DNA of 64,000 nucleotides from Enterovibrio qingdaonensis (GTDB taxonomy: Bacteria > Pseudomonadota > Gammaproteobacteria > Enterobacterales > Vibrionaceae), in the NCBI RefSeq assembly GCF_028683135.1, contig NZ_JAJUBB010000010.1:1-64000 (forward strand), given 5' to 3'. Positions 10,008 through 19,412 of this stretch are shown here, piece by piece. Made by a program: the position numbers and the translations under genes. How positions within the stretch are numbered: position 1 is the first letter of the stretch; each line of letters begins with the position of its first letter. A model generated the notes under the pieces. That model was not told where the DNA came from. It saw only the letters and a list, made by a program, of their open reading frames with translations, and made no database searches.

Positions 10008-11504
10008 TTAAGGCAGTTTTACGTCAGACAGGTCTTCAGTAGTGCCGACTTTCTTCATTTCGCCAGCAACGATTTCTGCCAAAGGACCCAAGATAACTTG
10101 CAGGTTATTGGTGCCCAGTTTAACAACGCCCATTGCACCCAGTGCTTTCAGCGTTTTCTCGTCGATTTGGCTGCCGTCTTTAACAGTCAGACGCAGACGA
10201 GTAATACATGCATCGATGTTGGTCAGGTTGTCGTGACCACCCAGTGCTTTCAGGTACTGACGAGCTAGGATACCAGTCTCTTTAGAACCTGTTACGCCGT
10301 TCGCTGGTGCTTCTTCGTCCAGATCTTCACGACCAGGAGTCGCCAGATTGAACTTAACGATTGCAGTGCGGAATACCACGTAGTAAACGCTTGCAAATAC
10401 CAGACCTTGGATGATCAGCATGTACCAGTCTTTCGCCAGTGGGTTACGCGTAGACAGAACCATATCTACTAAACCTGCTGAGAAGCCGAAGCCTGCAATC
10501 CACTGCATAGATGCTGCGATGTATACAGAGATACCAGTCAGCAATGCGTGAAGAACGTATAGGCCAGGTGCTAGGAACATGAATGAGAATTCAAGAGGCT
10601 CAGTTACACCAGTAAAGAATGATGCGAATGCAGCAGCAACCATGATGCCCGCTACTTTCTCTTTGTTTTCTGGCTTAGCAGTGTGGTAGATAGCCAGAGC
10701 CGCACCAGGCAGACCGAACATCATGATTGGGAAGAAGCCCGCTTGGTACATACCTGTTACACCAACAGTCGCAGTACCTTCAGCGATAGATTTCGCGCCA
10801 CCCAGGAAGTTAGGGATGTCGTTGATACCCGCTACGTCAAACCAGAATACTGAGTTCAGAGCGTGGTGCAGACCTACAGGGATCAGAAGACGGTTGAAGA
10901 ACGCGTATACACCCGCACCCACTTCGCCCATACCTTGGATGCCTTCACCAAAGCTTACCAGACCACCGTAAACAGTAGGCCATACGTACATCAGTACGAA
11001 AGCAATGAAGATACCCGCGATAGAAGTCAGGATAGGAACCAGACGCTTGCCCGAGAAGAACGCCAGTGCTTTGTGCAGTTCAACAGAAGAGAAACGGTTG
11101 TACAGCTCAGCAGAAACGATACCAACCAGGATACCTACGAATTGGTTGTTGATCTTACCAAACGCTGCAGGAACAGCACTTGGGTCGATACCTTGAATCT
11201 GAGCAACCGCACCCGGTGCAAGCAGAGTGGTAACAACCAAGAAACCAACGAAACCAGACAGTGCAGCCGCACCATCTTTATCTTTAGACATACCGTACGC
11301 AACACCAACTGCGAACAGTACAGACATATTGTCGATGATTGCCGCACCAGCTTTGATCAAGAATGCAGCAAGTGCGCTGTTCGCACCCCAGCCATTCGGG
11401 TCAATCCAGTAACCGACACCCATAAGAATTGCAGCTGCAGGAAGCACGGCAACTGGTACCATTAGTGCTTTACCTACTTTTTGAAAGTAACCGAGAATAT
11501 TCAC
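10008..11504 (-). CDS. nagE: PTS N-acetylglucosamine transporter, EIICB
   Basis: Inner-membrane phosphotransferase that imports GlcNAc as GlcNAc 6-phosphate. The 498-residue protein has the multi-helix EIIC domain (about residues 1-370) and a C-terminal EIIB domain with the phosphorylated cysteine C433 in DACITRLRL. It lacks the fused EIIA domain of the longer E. coli NagE (about 650 residues), so phosphate should come from a separate glucose-type EIIA. The start is GTG at 11504 with AGGGGG upstream. It is divergent from nagB, and the shared region carries CRP and NagC-like sites. Confidence 0.96.
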   Translation of the reverse strand: MNILGYFQKVGKALMVPVAVLPAAAILMGVGYWIDPNGWGANSALAAFLIKAGAAIIDNMSVLFAVGVAYGMSKDKDGAAALSGFVGFLVVTTLLAPGAVAQIQGIDPSAVPAAFGKINNQFVGILVGIVSAELYNRFSSVELHKALAFFSGKRLVPILTSIAGIFIAFVLMYVWPTVYGGLVSFGEGIQGMGEVGAGVYAFFNRLLIPVGLHHALNSVFWFDVAGINDIPNFLGGAKSIAEGTATVGVTGMYQAGFFPIMMFGLPGAALAIYHTAKPENKEKVAGIMVAAAFASFFTGVTEPLEFSFMFLAPGLYVLHALLTGISVYIAASMQWIAGFGFSAGLVDMVLSTRNPLAKDWYMLIIQGLVFASVYYVVFRTAIVKFNLATPGREDLDEEAPANGVTGSKETGILARQYLKALGGHDNLTNIDACITRLRLTVKDGSQIDEKTLKALGAMGVVKLGTNNLQVILGPLAEIVAGEMKKVGTTEDLSDVKLP

Positions 11505-11597
11505 CTTTGTTCCCCCTATGTGGTTATTTCTCAGAGTTGTAATGACAACATGGGATTTTTTTTACTATCCAATGTGAGTCAGTGGCAGTGTATTCCA

Positions 11598-11619
11598 TTA
11601 ATTTCGCCCCGCAAATTAA
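11598..11619. promoter_or_regulatory. NagC-like operator in the nagE-nagB region
   Basis: TTAATTT and AAATTAA form perfect seven-base arms around eight G+C-rich bases (CGCCCCGC). The size, A/T-rich arms and C...G near the centre match known NagC operators. NagC is encoded downstream. Confidence 0.65.
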
Positions 11620-11631
11620 AACGAATGCAAT

Positions 11632-11647
11632 TGTGATTTTTGTCACT
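11632..11647. promoter_or_regulatory. CRP-cAMP binding site between nagE and nagB
   Basis: TGTGATTTTTGTCACT matches the CRP consensus TGTGA-N6-TCACA at nine of ten core bases. It sits between the two NagC-like repeats, as in the enterobacterial nagE-nagB region, and predicts catabolite control of both transcripts. Confidence 0.75.
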
Positions 11648-11692
11648 CAAAACACTATGAGATCCAGTTTTTTGCTAGCACGCTCATAAAAC

Positions 11693-11713
11693 TTATTTTA
11701 TGATGAAAAGTAA
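11693..11713. promoter_or_regulatory. Second, weaker NagC-like operator
   Basis: TTATTTT and AAAAGTAA form an imperfect inverted repeat over 21 bases near the nagB side. Two such sites flanking a CRP site would permit the DNA looping known for E. coli NagC. The match is approximate. Confidence 0.4.
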
Positions 11714-11768
11714 GATACGAATCGATTACCATTGAATCAGATTTTGAATTAACTATTGAGGTGTCCCT

Positions 11769-12569
11769 GTGAGACTTATCCCGCTACAAACTGCACATGA
11801 AGTAGGCCTTTGGTCAGCACGTTATATCGTTGATGCAATTAACAAATTTGCACCAACCGAAGATCGCCCGTTTGTTCTGGGTTTGCCTACTGGCGGCACC
11901 CCTTTGAACACTTACAAGCAACTGATTCACCTTCATAAGCAAGGCGAAGTAAGCTTCAAACACGTGGTAACTTTCAACATGGACGAATACTGTGGTATCC
12001 CTGCGGATCACCCAGAATCGTACCGCAGCTTCATGTTCAACAACTTCTTCAATCATATTGATATTCAAGAAGAAAACATCAACCTGTTGAACGGCAATGC
12101 TGAAGACCACATCGTAGAGTGCAAACGCTACGAAGACAAAATCAAGTCTTACGGTAAAATCAACCTGTTCATGGGTGGCATTGGTAACGACGGTCACATT
12201 GCATTTAACGAGCCTGCATCGTCTCTGTCTTCACGTACTCGCATCAAAACACTGACTGAAGACACGCGTATTGCGAACTCTCGTTTCTTCGACAACGATA
12301 TCAACCAAGTACCAAAACACGCACTGACTATCGGTGTTGGTACACTGCTTGACGCAGAAGAAGTAATGATCCTGATCACCGGTCATAACAAAGCATTGGC
12401 TCTGCAAGCGGCGGTAGAAGGTTCAGTAAATCACCTTTGGACTGTTTCTGCTCTTCAGCTACACCCTAAAGCACTGATGGTTTGTGACGATCCTTCAACT
12501 GCAGAGCTGAAAGTGAAGACTGTTAAGTACTTCCAAGAGCTAGAAGCTCAAAACATCAAGAACCTGTAA
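11769..12569 (+). CDS. nagB: Glucosamine-6-phosphate deaminase
   Basis: Converts glucosamine 6-phosphate to fructose 6-phosphate and ammonia, feeding GlcNAc into glycolysis. The 266-residue length is typical of the allosteric hexameric enzyme. D72 lies in [10 protein letters not shown], and the catalytic loop [11 protein letters not shown] supplies the Asp, His and Glu corresponding to D141, H143 and E148 of E. coli NagB. The start is GTG at 11769 with GAGGTG upstream. It is the first gene of a nagB-nagA-nagC operon with gaps of 15 and 7 bases. Confidence 0.97.
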   Translation: MRLIPLQTAHEVGLWSARYIVDAINKFAPTEDRPFVLGLPTGGTPLNTYKQLIHLHKQGEVSFKHVVTFNMDEYCGIPADHPESYRSFMFNNFFNHIDIQEENINLLNGNAEDHIVECKRYEDKIKSYGKINLFMGGIGNDGHIAFNEPASSLSSRTRIKTLTEDTRIANSRFFDNDINQVPKHALTIGVGTLLDAEEVMILITGHNKALALQAAVEGSVNHLWTVSALQLHPKALMVCDDPSTAELKVKTVKYFQELEAQNIKNL

Positions 12570-12584
12570 GGTAAGGAAGTTTTC

Positions 12585-13721
12585 ATGTACGCACTGATTA
12601 ACTGCCGTATTTTTACCGGCAGCGACGTGCTGGACAATCAAGCCGTCATCATTGATGGCGGCCTGATCCAGAACATTTGCCAAGAAAATGAATTGCCAGA
12701 AGGCATTGAGACCCGTTCTCTGGACGGTGCTTACCTGACTCCTGGCTTTATCGACCTTCAGCTAAATGGCTGTGGTGGCGTGATGTTTAACGACCAAGTA
12801 ACGGCCGAAACAATCCGCACTATGCATTTGGCGAACTTGAAGTCTGGCTGTACCAGCTTCCTGCCAACGCTGATCACGTCTTCTGACGAAGACATGAAGG
12901 CGTCGGTTGAAGCGATTCGTGACTACCAAGCTCAATACGCAAACGAGGCACTGGGTCTGCACCTTGAAGGTCCATACCTGAATGTTGCGAAAAAAGGCAT
13001 TCACAGCGTTGACTACATCCGTCGCTCTGACGATGCGATGATCGACTTTATCGCTGCGAACGCAGATGTTGTTACGAAAGTAACACTGGCACCTGAGCTA
13101 ACCCCAGCGGGACACATTGAAAAACTGGCTGAAGCTGGGATCGTTGTTTCGGCGGGTCACACTAACGCTAGCTACGTAGAAGCACGTGAAGGCTTTAAAG
13201 CCGGCATTACATTTGCGACTCACCTGTTTAACGCGATGACACCAATCGCAGGTCGTGAACCTGGCATGGTTGGCGCAATCTACGATACGCCAGAAGTCTA
13301 CACCGGCGTTATCGCCGACGGATTCCACGTTGATTACGCGAACATCCGTATTGCCCACAAACTGAAAGGTGAAAAACTGGTTCTGGTTACCGATGCAGCA
13401 GCGCCTGCAGGAGCCGACATGGATCACTTTATTTTTGTTGGTAAGAAAGTATATTACCGTGATGGTAAGTGTGTTGATGAAAACGGCACGCTTGGCGGTT
13501 CGGCATTGACCATGATTGAAGCAGTACAGAACTCTGTCGAACATGTAGGTATCGCTTTGGATGAAGCGGTTCGCATGGCAACACTGTACCCTGCATGTGC
13601 TATCGGTATGGATAACAAGCTTGGCCGTATCAAAAAAGGATACGTAGCTAACTTGGCTGTGTTTGACCGTGATTTCAATGTCAAAGCGACGATCGTTAAC
13701 GGCGAATACACATTGAATTAG
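12585..13721 (+). CDS. nagA: N-acetylglucosamine-6-phosphate deacetylase
   Basis: Removes acetate from GlcNAc 6-phosphate, the first committed step of GlcNAc catabolism, and also lowers the NagC inducer level. The 378-residue amidohydrolase has the metal-binding segments [15 protein letters not shown] and ATHLFNAM, the substrate segment DGFHVDY and the catalytic aspartate in [17 protein letters not shown] precedes the ATG. It lies between nagB and nagC in the operon. Confidence 0.97.
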   Translation: MYALINCRIFTGSDVLDNQAVIIDGGLIQNICQENELPEGIETRSLDGAYLTPGFIDLQLNGCGGVMFNDQVTAETIRTMHLANLKSGCTSFLPTLITSSDEDMKASVEAIRDYQAQYANEALGLHLEGPYLNVAKKGIHSVDYIRRSDDAMIDFIAANADVVTKVTLAPELTPAGHIEKLAEAGIVVSAGHTNASYVEAREGFKAGITFATHLFNAMTPIAGREPGMVGAIYDTPEVYTGVIADGFHVDYANIRIAHKLKGEKLVLVTDAAAPAGADMDHFIFVGKKVYYRDGKCVDENGTLGGSALTMIEAVQNSVEHVGIALDEAVRMATLYPACAIGMDNKLGRIKKGYVANLAVFDRDFNVKATIVNGEYTLN

Positions 13722-13728
13722 GACATTT

Positions 13729-14943
13729 ATGACTGGCGGACAAATCGGTAACGTAGATCTGGTTAAACAGCTAAACGGTGCCGCCGTTTATAGACTCATC
13801 GACCAGCAAGGTCCGATTTCTCGAATACAAATTGCTGATGTGAGTAGCCTTGCTCCCGCAAGTGTGACTAAAATTACCCGCCAGTTGCTTGAGCGCGGCC
13901 TTATTAAAGAGGTTGCGCAACAAGCGTCCACCGGAGGTCGACGAGCTATCTCGTTGACCACCGAGTGCGCCCCCTTCCATTCCCTTGCAGTAAGACTCGG
14001 CCGAGAGCGCATTGAATTAGCGCTATTTGACCTATCAGGGAAACCTTTGGCGGTTCACGAGGAGTCTTTCCACTATCCAAGTCAGGAAGCGTTGATAGAA
14101 GGACTACTTCATCACCTACATAGCTTTCTTGCTGCGAAACAAGACATCCTAAAAGAGTTGATTGCGGTATCTATCTCCTTACCAGGCCTTGTCGATGCCG
14201 AGACCGGTATTGTCGAATATATGCCACATATTTCGATCGATAAATTACCGTTGAGTGACTTAATTCGCGACGAATTTGGTGTGCAATGTTTCATCGGTAA
14301 TGACACTCGTGGTCAGGCTCTAGCGGAACATTATTTCGGGGTGAGTAAAAATTACCACGACACACTTCTTGTCAGTGTTCACAACGGTGCAGGCGCAGGT
14401 ATCATCGTCAACGGGCAAGTATTTTTGGGTTATAACCGCAACGTCGGCGAGATCGGACATATCCAAATAGACCCACTGGGTAAAAAGTGTCAGTGTGGCA
14501 ACTTTGGGTGTCTAGAAACTGTCGCGTCTAACCCTGCCATTATCGAACACGCGCAACAGCTTTTGGCACAAGGCCATGAAAGTATGTTGCAAGGTAAACA
14601 AGAGCTGGATGTGTCAGATATTTGCCGCGCCGCCGTAGCAGGTGACGAATTGGCTCGACAAGTACTGGTAAAAGTCGGGAATCATTTAGGCAAAGCGATT
14701 GCCATGACAATCAACTTGTTCAATCCACAACAGGTCGTTATTTCTGGTGAGATAACCGAAGCCAATAGCGTTGTGTTCCCTGCGATTCAACGATGCGTAG
14801 AAAACCAATCTTTACGTACTTTCCATCAGAATCTACCTATTGTCGCAGCTGGGCTATCTGCCACACCAACACTTGGTGCATTTGCTTTGGTTAAGCGAGC
14901 CATGCTTAATGGCGCGCTATTGCAAAAGCTACTGGAAGACTGA
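13729..14943 (+). CDS. nagC: GlcNAc-responsive repressor NagC (ROK family)
   Basis: Transcriptional repressor of the nag and chitobiose genes, released by GlcNAc 6-phosphate. The 404-residue protein has an N-terminal winged helix-turn-helix (about residues 15-75), then a ROK sugar-kinase-like domain with the zinc cysteine cluster CQCGNFGCLE and the GxxH motif NVGEIGHIQ. It begins seven bases after nagA and ends at a strong terminator. Likely targets within the window are the operators between nagE and nagB. Confidence 0.96.
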   Translation: MTGGQIGNVDLVKQLNGAAVYRLIDQQGPISRIQIADVSSLAPASVTKITRQLLERGLIKEVAQQASTGGRRAISLTTECAPFHSLAVRLGRERIELALFDLSGKPLAVHEESFHYPSQEALIEGLLHHLHSFLAAKQDILKELIAVSISLPGLVDAETGIVEYMPHISIDKLPLSDLIRDEFGVQCFIGNDTRGQALAEHYFGVSKNYHDTLLVSVHNGAGAGIIVNGQVFLGYNRNVGEIGHIQIDPLGKKCQCGNFGCLETVASNPAIIEHAQQLLAQGHESMLQGKQELDVSDICRAAVAGDELARQVLVKVGNHLGKAIAMTINLFNPQQVVISGEITEANSVVFPAIQRCVENQSLRTFHQNLPIVAAGLSATPTLGAFALVKRAMLNGALLQKLLED

Positions 14944-14972
14944 TTTTTCGGTCCCTAGTAACATCTCGTTTC

Positions 14973-15008
14973 AAAGGCGGCACTGGTTAATGGTGCCGCC
15001 TTTGTTTT
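14973..15008 (+). terminator. Terminator of the nagBAC operon
   Basis: An eleven-base perfect stem AAAGGCGGCAC/GTGCCGCCTTT with a nine-base loop, followed by a T-rich tail, 30 bases after the nagC stop. Confidence 0.9.
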
Positions 15009-15095
15009 ATTATACTGTTACAAAATTCTTTTAATTCTGTTGGTTAGCTAATTTGTCGCTGATCGACACATTCATTCAGGACGAATCACGCACTT

Positions 15096-16664
15096 ATGGA
15101 TCTCGTTATAATTGCCGTTGCCTTTCTCAGCGGTTTTCTTATGCTACGTTGCCACATGCCGCCTTTGGTCGGCTTTTTAATCGCAGGCTTTGCACTTCAT
15201 GCTGCAGGGTTTACGTCAACGCCAATCATTCAATCACTCGCCGATCTTGGTGTAACACTTCTTCTGTTTACTATTGGCCTTAAGTTAGATGTACGCTCCC
15301 TGCTCAACAAAGAAATCTGGTTTGGAGCCTCGCTGCATAACGTCATGACGACGGCACTGTTCTCGCTTTGTCTTTTCGGCTTCAAAGCAATCGGCATTTC
15401 AGCGTTTCAAGATCTTGCTACAAATGAACTGGTACTGTTCGCCTTTGCCTTATCATTCTCAAGTACCGTTTTTGCCATTAAAGCACTGCAAGAAAAAGGG
15501 GAAATGAACGCCACGTATGGCACATTGGCGATTGGTGTCCTGATCATGCAGGATATCTTTGCGGTTGTTTTCTTAACGATTGCATCAGGCAAAACACCCG
15601 GTATAGAAGCACTTATCCTCTTCGCCCTGCCCTTGCTACGTCCCTTGCTATTCCGCTTACTCGACAAAGCCGGGCATGGCGAGGTTCTCGTACTGTTCGG
15701 CGTATTTCTTGCGCTCGTATTAGGCGCAGGCCTGTTTGATGCCGTCGGAATGAAAGCGGATTTAGGCGCGCTTATTGTCGGGATGCTGATGGCGGGACAC
15801 CCTCGCGCTTCCGAAATGGCAAAATCTCTTTTTAACGTCAAAGAACTGTTTTTGGTCTGCTTCTTCCTCAATATTGGCTTATCAGAGCAGCCCACGATGC
15901 AAGGCTTAATGATTGCACTGCTTCTCATGCTGCTACTTCCGATAAAAGGTCTTTTGTACTACCTTGTTTTCAACGGCTTTAAATTTCGCGTTCGCACGTC
16001 ACTGTTTGCATCGCTCACACTCTTTAACTACAGCGAATTCGGCCTAATTGTAGGCGGTATTGCCTATCAATTAGGTATGTTACCCGGCAGCATACTGGTA
16101 GCAATCGCCATTGCCGTGTCTCTATCCTTTATGATTTCTGCACCCATAAATACCTTTAGCCATCGAATTTATAGCTCTGTCGCTAAACACTTCCACGATC
16201 CCGAACCTGAGCGCATAAACCATGGTGACCAATTGATCGATTTAGGCAACGCCAGCGTGGTAGTCCTTGGAATGGGCCGTATCGGAAGTGGTGCCTATGA
16301 CGAAATGAGTGCGACCTATCCTGACGGTGTCCTAGGTATTGAGGCTCGTGAAGATTCAGTCGAAAAGCACATTGGCGAAGGACGACACGTTATCCATGGT
16401 GACGCAACTGACCCTGACTTTTGGTCCAGAGTAATCTCCTCAAAGCATATCGAACTGATACTCCTTGCTATGCCAAATAGCCAAGCAAACACCATTGCGA
16501 TGGAGCAAATACAACAACTTGAATTTAAGGGTAAAGTGGCGGCTATTGCCCGCTATGCTGACGAACTGGAACAGTTGCAGGAACTGGGTGTAGATGCAGC
16601 ATTCAATATTTACCGAGAAGCTGGCTCTGGTTTCGCGCGGCACGTAAAAGAGCAGTTGCGATAA
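15096..16664 (+). CDS. KefB/YbaL-type cation:proton antiporter (CPA2 family)
   Basis: Predicted inner-membrane monovalent cation:proton antiporter or channel of the CPA2 family. The 522-residue protein has about a dozen membrane helices in residues 1-350 (including LLFTIGLKLD and FSSTVFAIKAL), then a cytoplasmic RCK/TrkA-N domain with the nucleotide-binding glycine motif VVLGMGRIGSG. There is no second TrkA-C domain. It resembles E. coli YbaL/KefB, but substrate and glutathione gating cannot be told from sequence. It stands alone between nagC and asnB. Confidence 0.87.
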   Translation: MDLVIIAVAFLSGFLMLRCHMPPLVGFLIAGFALHAAGFTSTPIIQSLADLGVTLLLFTIGLKLDVRSLLNKEIWFGASLHNVMTTALFSLCLFGFKAIGISAFQDLATNELVLFAFALSFSSTVFAIKALQEKGEMNATYGTLAIGVLIMQDIFAVVFLTIASGKTPGIEALILFALPLLRPLLFRLLDKAGHGEVLVLFGVFLALVLGAGLFDAVGMKADLGALIVGMLMAGHPRASEMAKSLFNVKELFLVCFFLNIGLSEQPTMQGLMIALLLMLLLPIKGLLYYLVFNGFKFRVRTSLFASLTLFNYSEFGLIVGGIAYQLGMLPGSILVAIAIAVSLSFMISAPINTFSHRIYSSVAKHFHDPEPERINHGDQLIDLGNASVVVLGMGRIGSGAYDEMSATYPDGVLGIEAREDSVEKHIGEGRHVIHGDATDPDFWSRVISSKHIELILLAMPNSQANTIAMEQIQQLEFKGKVAAIARYADELEQLQELGVDAAFNIYREAGSGFARHVKEQLR

Positions 16665-16674
16665 TAGATGTTAC

Positions 16675-16711
16675 GGCCACTAACTATATTGATCGCAAAA
16701 GTGGCCTCTTT
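16675..16711 (+). terminator. Weak terminator candidate after the antiporter gene
   Basis: A seven-base stem GGCCACT/AGTGGCC with an 18-base loop precedes TCTTTTT. The long loop makes this only moderately convincing. Confidence 0.45.
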
Positions 16712-16896
16712 TTAACCTCACTGTGAACCTGATTCATTAGAAGACCTGCATTTCTGAATGAAATCTATCTACATGTCGAGTTTATTACTTTATTTTCCAC
16801 AACAGGTTGCATTTTTTGTTCAGATTGGCAAATTGAGGTCAATACAAATTAAAAATACGTTAATACAGCGTAGTAAAGGAAGTTTGAGAGGGATTT

Positions 16897-18573
16897 ATGT
16901 GTTCTGTATTTGGCATCTTAGATATTAAGTCCGATGCGACGCCATTGCGTCAAACAGCATTAGAAATGTCAAAATTGCTCCGCCATCGCGGCCCTGACTG
17001 GTCAGGTATTTACGCCTCAGACCGAGCAATTCTTGCCCACGAGCGTTTAGCGATTGTTGGCCTAAACAGTGGTGCTCAACCACTTTATAGCCCAGATCGT
17101 AAGCTCATCCTTGCCGTGAATGGTGAGATCTATAACCACAAAGAGATTCGTGCTCGCTACGAAGGCAAGTATGAATTTCAAACCGATTCTGACTGCGAAG
17201 TTATTTTGGCTCTTTATCAAGATAAAGGCGCAGAACTGCTGGAAGAGCTGAACGGTATCTTTGCCTTTGTTCTTTATGATGAAGAGAAAGATGAATACCT
17301 CGTAGGTCGTGACCACATTGGCATCATTCCGCTTTATCAAGGCTATGATGCACTGGGTAACTACTATGTTGCCTCTGAGATGAAAGCACTGGTACCAGTT
17401 TGTAGCAGTATCAGCGAATTCCCACCGGGTTCTTCTTATGGCTCAGGTGATGCAGAGCCTCAGCGTTACTACATTCGTGATTGGAACGAATTTGCTGCCG
17501 TTGAAAACAACGCAACGAGCAAAGAAGAACTGACAGAAGCACTTGAAGCTGCCGTTAAACGCCAGTTGATGACCGACGTACCTTATGGCGTTCTCCTTTC
17601 TGGTGGCTTGGATTCCTCTATTACTTCTGCAGTCGCGAAGCGCTTTGCCGCAATGCGTATTGAGGATGACGAGAAATCTGCAGCATGGTGGCCACAATTG
17701 CACTCTTTTGCTGTCGGACTAGAAGGTGCACCCGATCTAAAAGCAGCACGTGAAGTGGCCGATCAAATTGGTACTGTTCACCATGAAATGACTTACACCA
17801 TTCAAGAAGGTTTGGATGCGATTCGTGACGTTATTTACCATATTGAAACGTATGACGTCACCACCATTCGTGCGTCCACCCCGATGTACCTGATGGGCCG
17901 AAAAATCAAAGCCATGGGTATCAAGATGGTGCTATCTGGCGAAGGTGCAGACGAGATCTTTGGCGGTTATCTGTATTTCCATAAAGCACCTAACGCGAAA
18001 GAATTCCACGAAGAGACAGTGCGTAAGCTACTTGCATTGAACATGTTCGACTGTGCACGTGCAAACAAGTCGTTAGCTGCATGGGGTGTGGAAGGCCGTG
18101 TACCTTTCCTCGACAAAGAGTTTATCGATGTCGCTATGCGCCTAAACCCGAAAGACAAGATGTGTGGCAACGGGAAGATGGAGAAGCACATTCTTCGCGA
18201 ATGCTTTGAGCATTACTTACCAGAAGCCATCGCATGGCGCCAAAAAGAACAGTTCTCTGATGGTGTTGGCTATAGCTGGATTGACACCTTAAAGGCTGTA
18301 GCAGAAGAGAAAGTGACAGACCAGCAAATGGAGACTGCACAATTTCGCTTCCCATATAACACACCAACAACCAAAGAAGGTTATGCGTACCGTGAAATCT
18401 TTGAAGAGTTGTTCCCACTAGCAAGTGCCGCTGAATGTGTGCCTGGTGGCCCTTCAATCGCCTGCTCAAGTGCGAAAGCCATCGAATGGGATGAAAGCTT
18501 TAAGAATGCAGCAGACCCTTCAGGTCGTGCAGTAGCAGCCGTACACAATGAGGCTTACGCGCAAAGCAAGTAA
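16897..18573 (+). CDS. asnB: Asparagine synthetase B, glutamine-hydrolysing
   Basis: Makes asparagine from aspartate, glutamine and ATP. The 558-residue protein has the N-terminal glutaminase domain with nucleophile Cys2 (exposed after Met removal) and a C-terminal synthetase domain with the pyrophosphate loop LSGGLDSS. The motif LSGEGADEIFGGY near residue 350 is also present. It ends at a good terminator. In V. cholerae, from memory, this gene lies close to gsk; here a large polysaccharide locus separates them. Confidence 0.97.
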   Translation: MCSVFGILDIKSDATPLRQTALEMSKLLRHRGPDWSGIYASDRAILAHERLAIVGLNSGAQPLYSPDRKLILAVNGEIYNHKEIRARYEGKYEFQTDSDCEVILALYQDKGAELLEELNGIFAFVLYDEEKDEYLVGRDHIGIIPLYQGYDALGNYYVASEMKALVPVCSSISEFPPGSSYGSGDAEPQRYYIRDWNEFAAVENNATSKEELTEALEAAVKRQLMTDVPYGVLLSGGLDSSITSAVAKRFAAMRIEDDEKSAAWWPQLHSFAVGLEGAPDLKAAREVADQIGTVHHEMTYTIQEGLDAIRDVIYHIETYDVTTIRASTPMYLMGRKIKAMGIKMVLSGEGADEIFGGYLYFHKAPNAKEFHEETVRKLLALNMFDCARANKSLAAWGVEGRVPFLDKEFIDVAMRLNPKDKMCGNGKMEKHILRECFEHYLPEAIAWRQKEQFSDGVGYSWIDTLKAVAEEKVTDQQMETAQFRFPYNTPTTKEGYAYREIFEELFPLASAAECVPGGPSIACSSAKAIEWDESFKNAADPSGRAVAAVHNEAYAQSK

Positions 18574-18593
18574 TTAGGCCGTCCCACAAAAAC

Positions 18594-18623
18594 AAGCCGA
18601 TGAATCCGTTCATCGGCTTTTTC
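18594..18623 (+). terminator. Terminator of asnB
   Basis: An eleven-base perfect stem AAGCCGATGAA/TTCATCGGCTT with a four-base loop and a T-rich tail, 20 bases after the asnB stop. Confidence 0.92.
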
Positions 18624-18994
18624 GTTTCCTGCTCTCGCAACACTCAAACGACACCACGGCAAACACTGCCTACGACCAAGCTTTAAGCGCATAGATTTAA
18701 GCATACAAGCGATTTCTAACACTTCAATCCCTCTCTAGTGAGTCTAGTCATCATTTCAGACGTGGCCTCATCTTTCCCCGAAGAGACAAAACGCTCCTTG
18801 TTCTGTTTTCTTGCAGTACCTTACGCAAACGACAAGAATGAACTATTTACCCCCTAACCGTCCCGCGAGTTTAATCTGACAATCCCTCGCTCCTTCGTCG
18901 CTGAACATCCGACAAAACATCCAAATCTTAAGAGAGCCTTGTATATCAAGGTTCAATGACTCTGAGCACAGATATGCGGGATATTTAACATAGT

Positions 18995-19016
18995 TAGATT
19001 CTTGAACAAGAATCTA
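18995..19016. promoter_or_regulatory. Perfect 10-bp inverted repeat in the locus leader
   Basis: TAGATTCTTG and CAAGAATCTA are exact reverse complements separated by two bases. The symmetry and length suit a dimeric regulator's operator about 400 bases before the first polysaccharide gene. The binding protein is unknown. Confidence 0.45.
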
Positions 19017-19346
19017 CTTTATATATTCGACATTTCATTGGTCACAAAGATTGAGAGAAATAAGTCGCAAACTTGGTTTATACCCACAAATATAATGCGC
19101 CATTGAATTGACTTGCCTCGCATATATTCCACTGAGCAACAACTCACTTTCATACTATTGCGCGGTATCACGGAGTATTTATTTATTGTTCGAACTAAAA
19201 GTTAATAAGCATACTGTCTACCACTTCACAATGTTAATATCCCGCCATTCTTGAGGTTCTATAAATTATAGTCTACAGCCTCTTTTTAATAGCAAATCTA
19301 TCAATAATAATCCTGGTCTAAATCGTATTTTGGGAACGACACTCAA

Positions 19347-19358
19347 GGGCGGTAGCGT
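19347..19358 (+). promoter_or_regulatory. ops element (RfaH recruitment site)
   Basis: GGGCGGTAGCGT contains the ops core GGCGGTAGCGT. This is the signal in the non-template strand at which RNA polymerase pauses and recruits the NusG paralogue RfaH. It lies 54 bases before the first gene, the usual position in LPS and capsule operons. It predicts that the long operon depends on RfaH antitermination; rfaH itself is not in the window. Confidence 0.85.
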
Positions 19359-19412
19359 CGAAACAATGTGCTAACAGTCAGCCATAGGTAATTTATCTAG
19401 GGATAGAACATC

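Larger units (their letters stand above)
18624..19412 (+). other. Long non-coding leader of the polysaccharide locus
   Basis: About 790 bases with no convincing gene on either strand, unusually long for this gene-dense window. It contains a 22-base inverted repeat (18995-19016), several A+T-rich promoter-like stretches around 19180-19320, and an ops element (19347-19358) shortly before the first gene. This is the expected form of a regulated promoter plus transcribed leader for a long exopolysaccharide operon. I could not locate the transcription start or a sigma-54 promoter. Confidence 0.6.

Noticed and set aside
10863-11465. 200-codon open frame antisense to nagE
   Set aside because: Lies entirely within the clear NagE coding region; the translation is rich in R, T and N with no domain and no start signal.
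18624-19412. Sigma-54 promoter for the polysaccharide locus
   Set aside because: Looked for TGGC-N8-TGC patterns because some vibrio polysaccharide operons use sigma-54; no convincing match was found in the leader.
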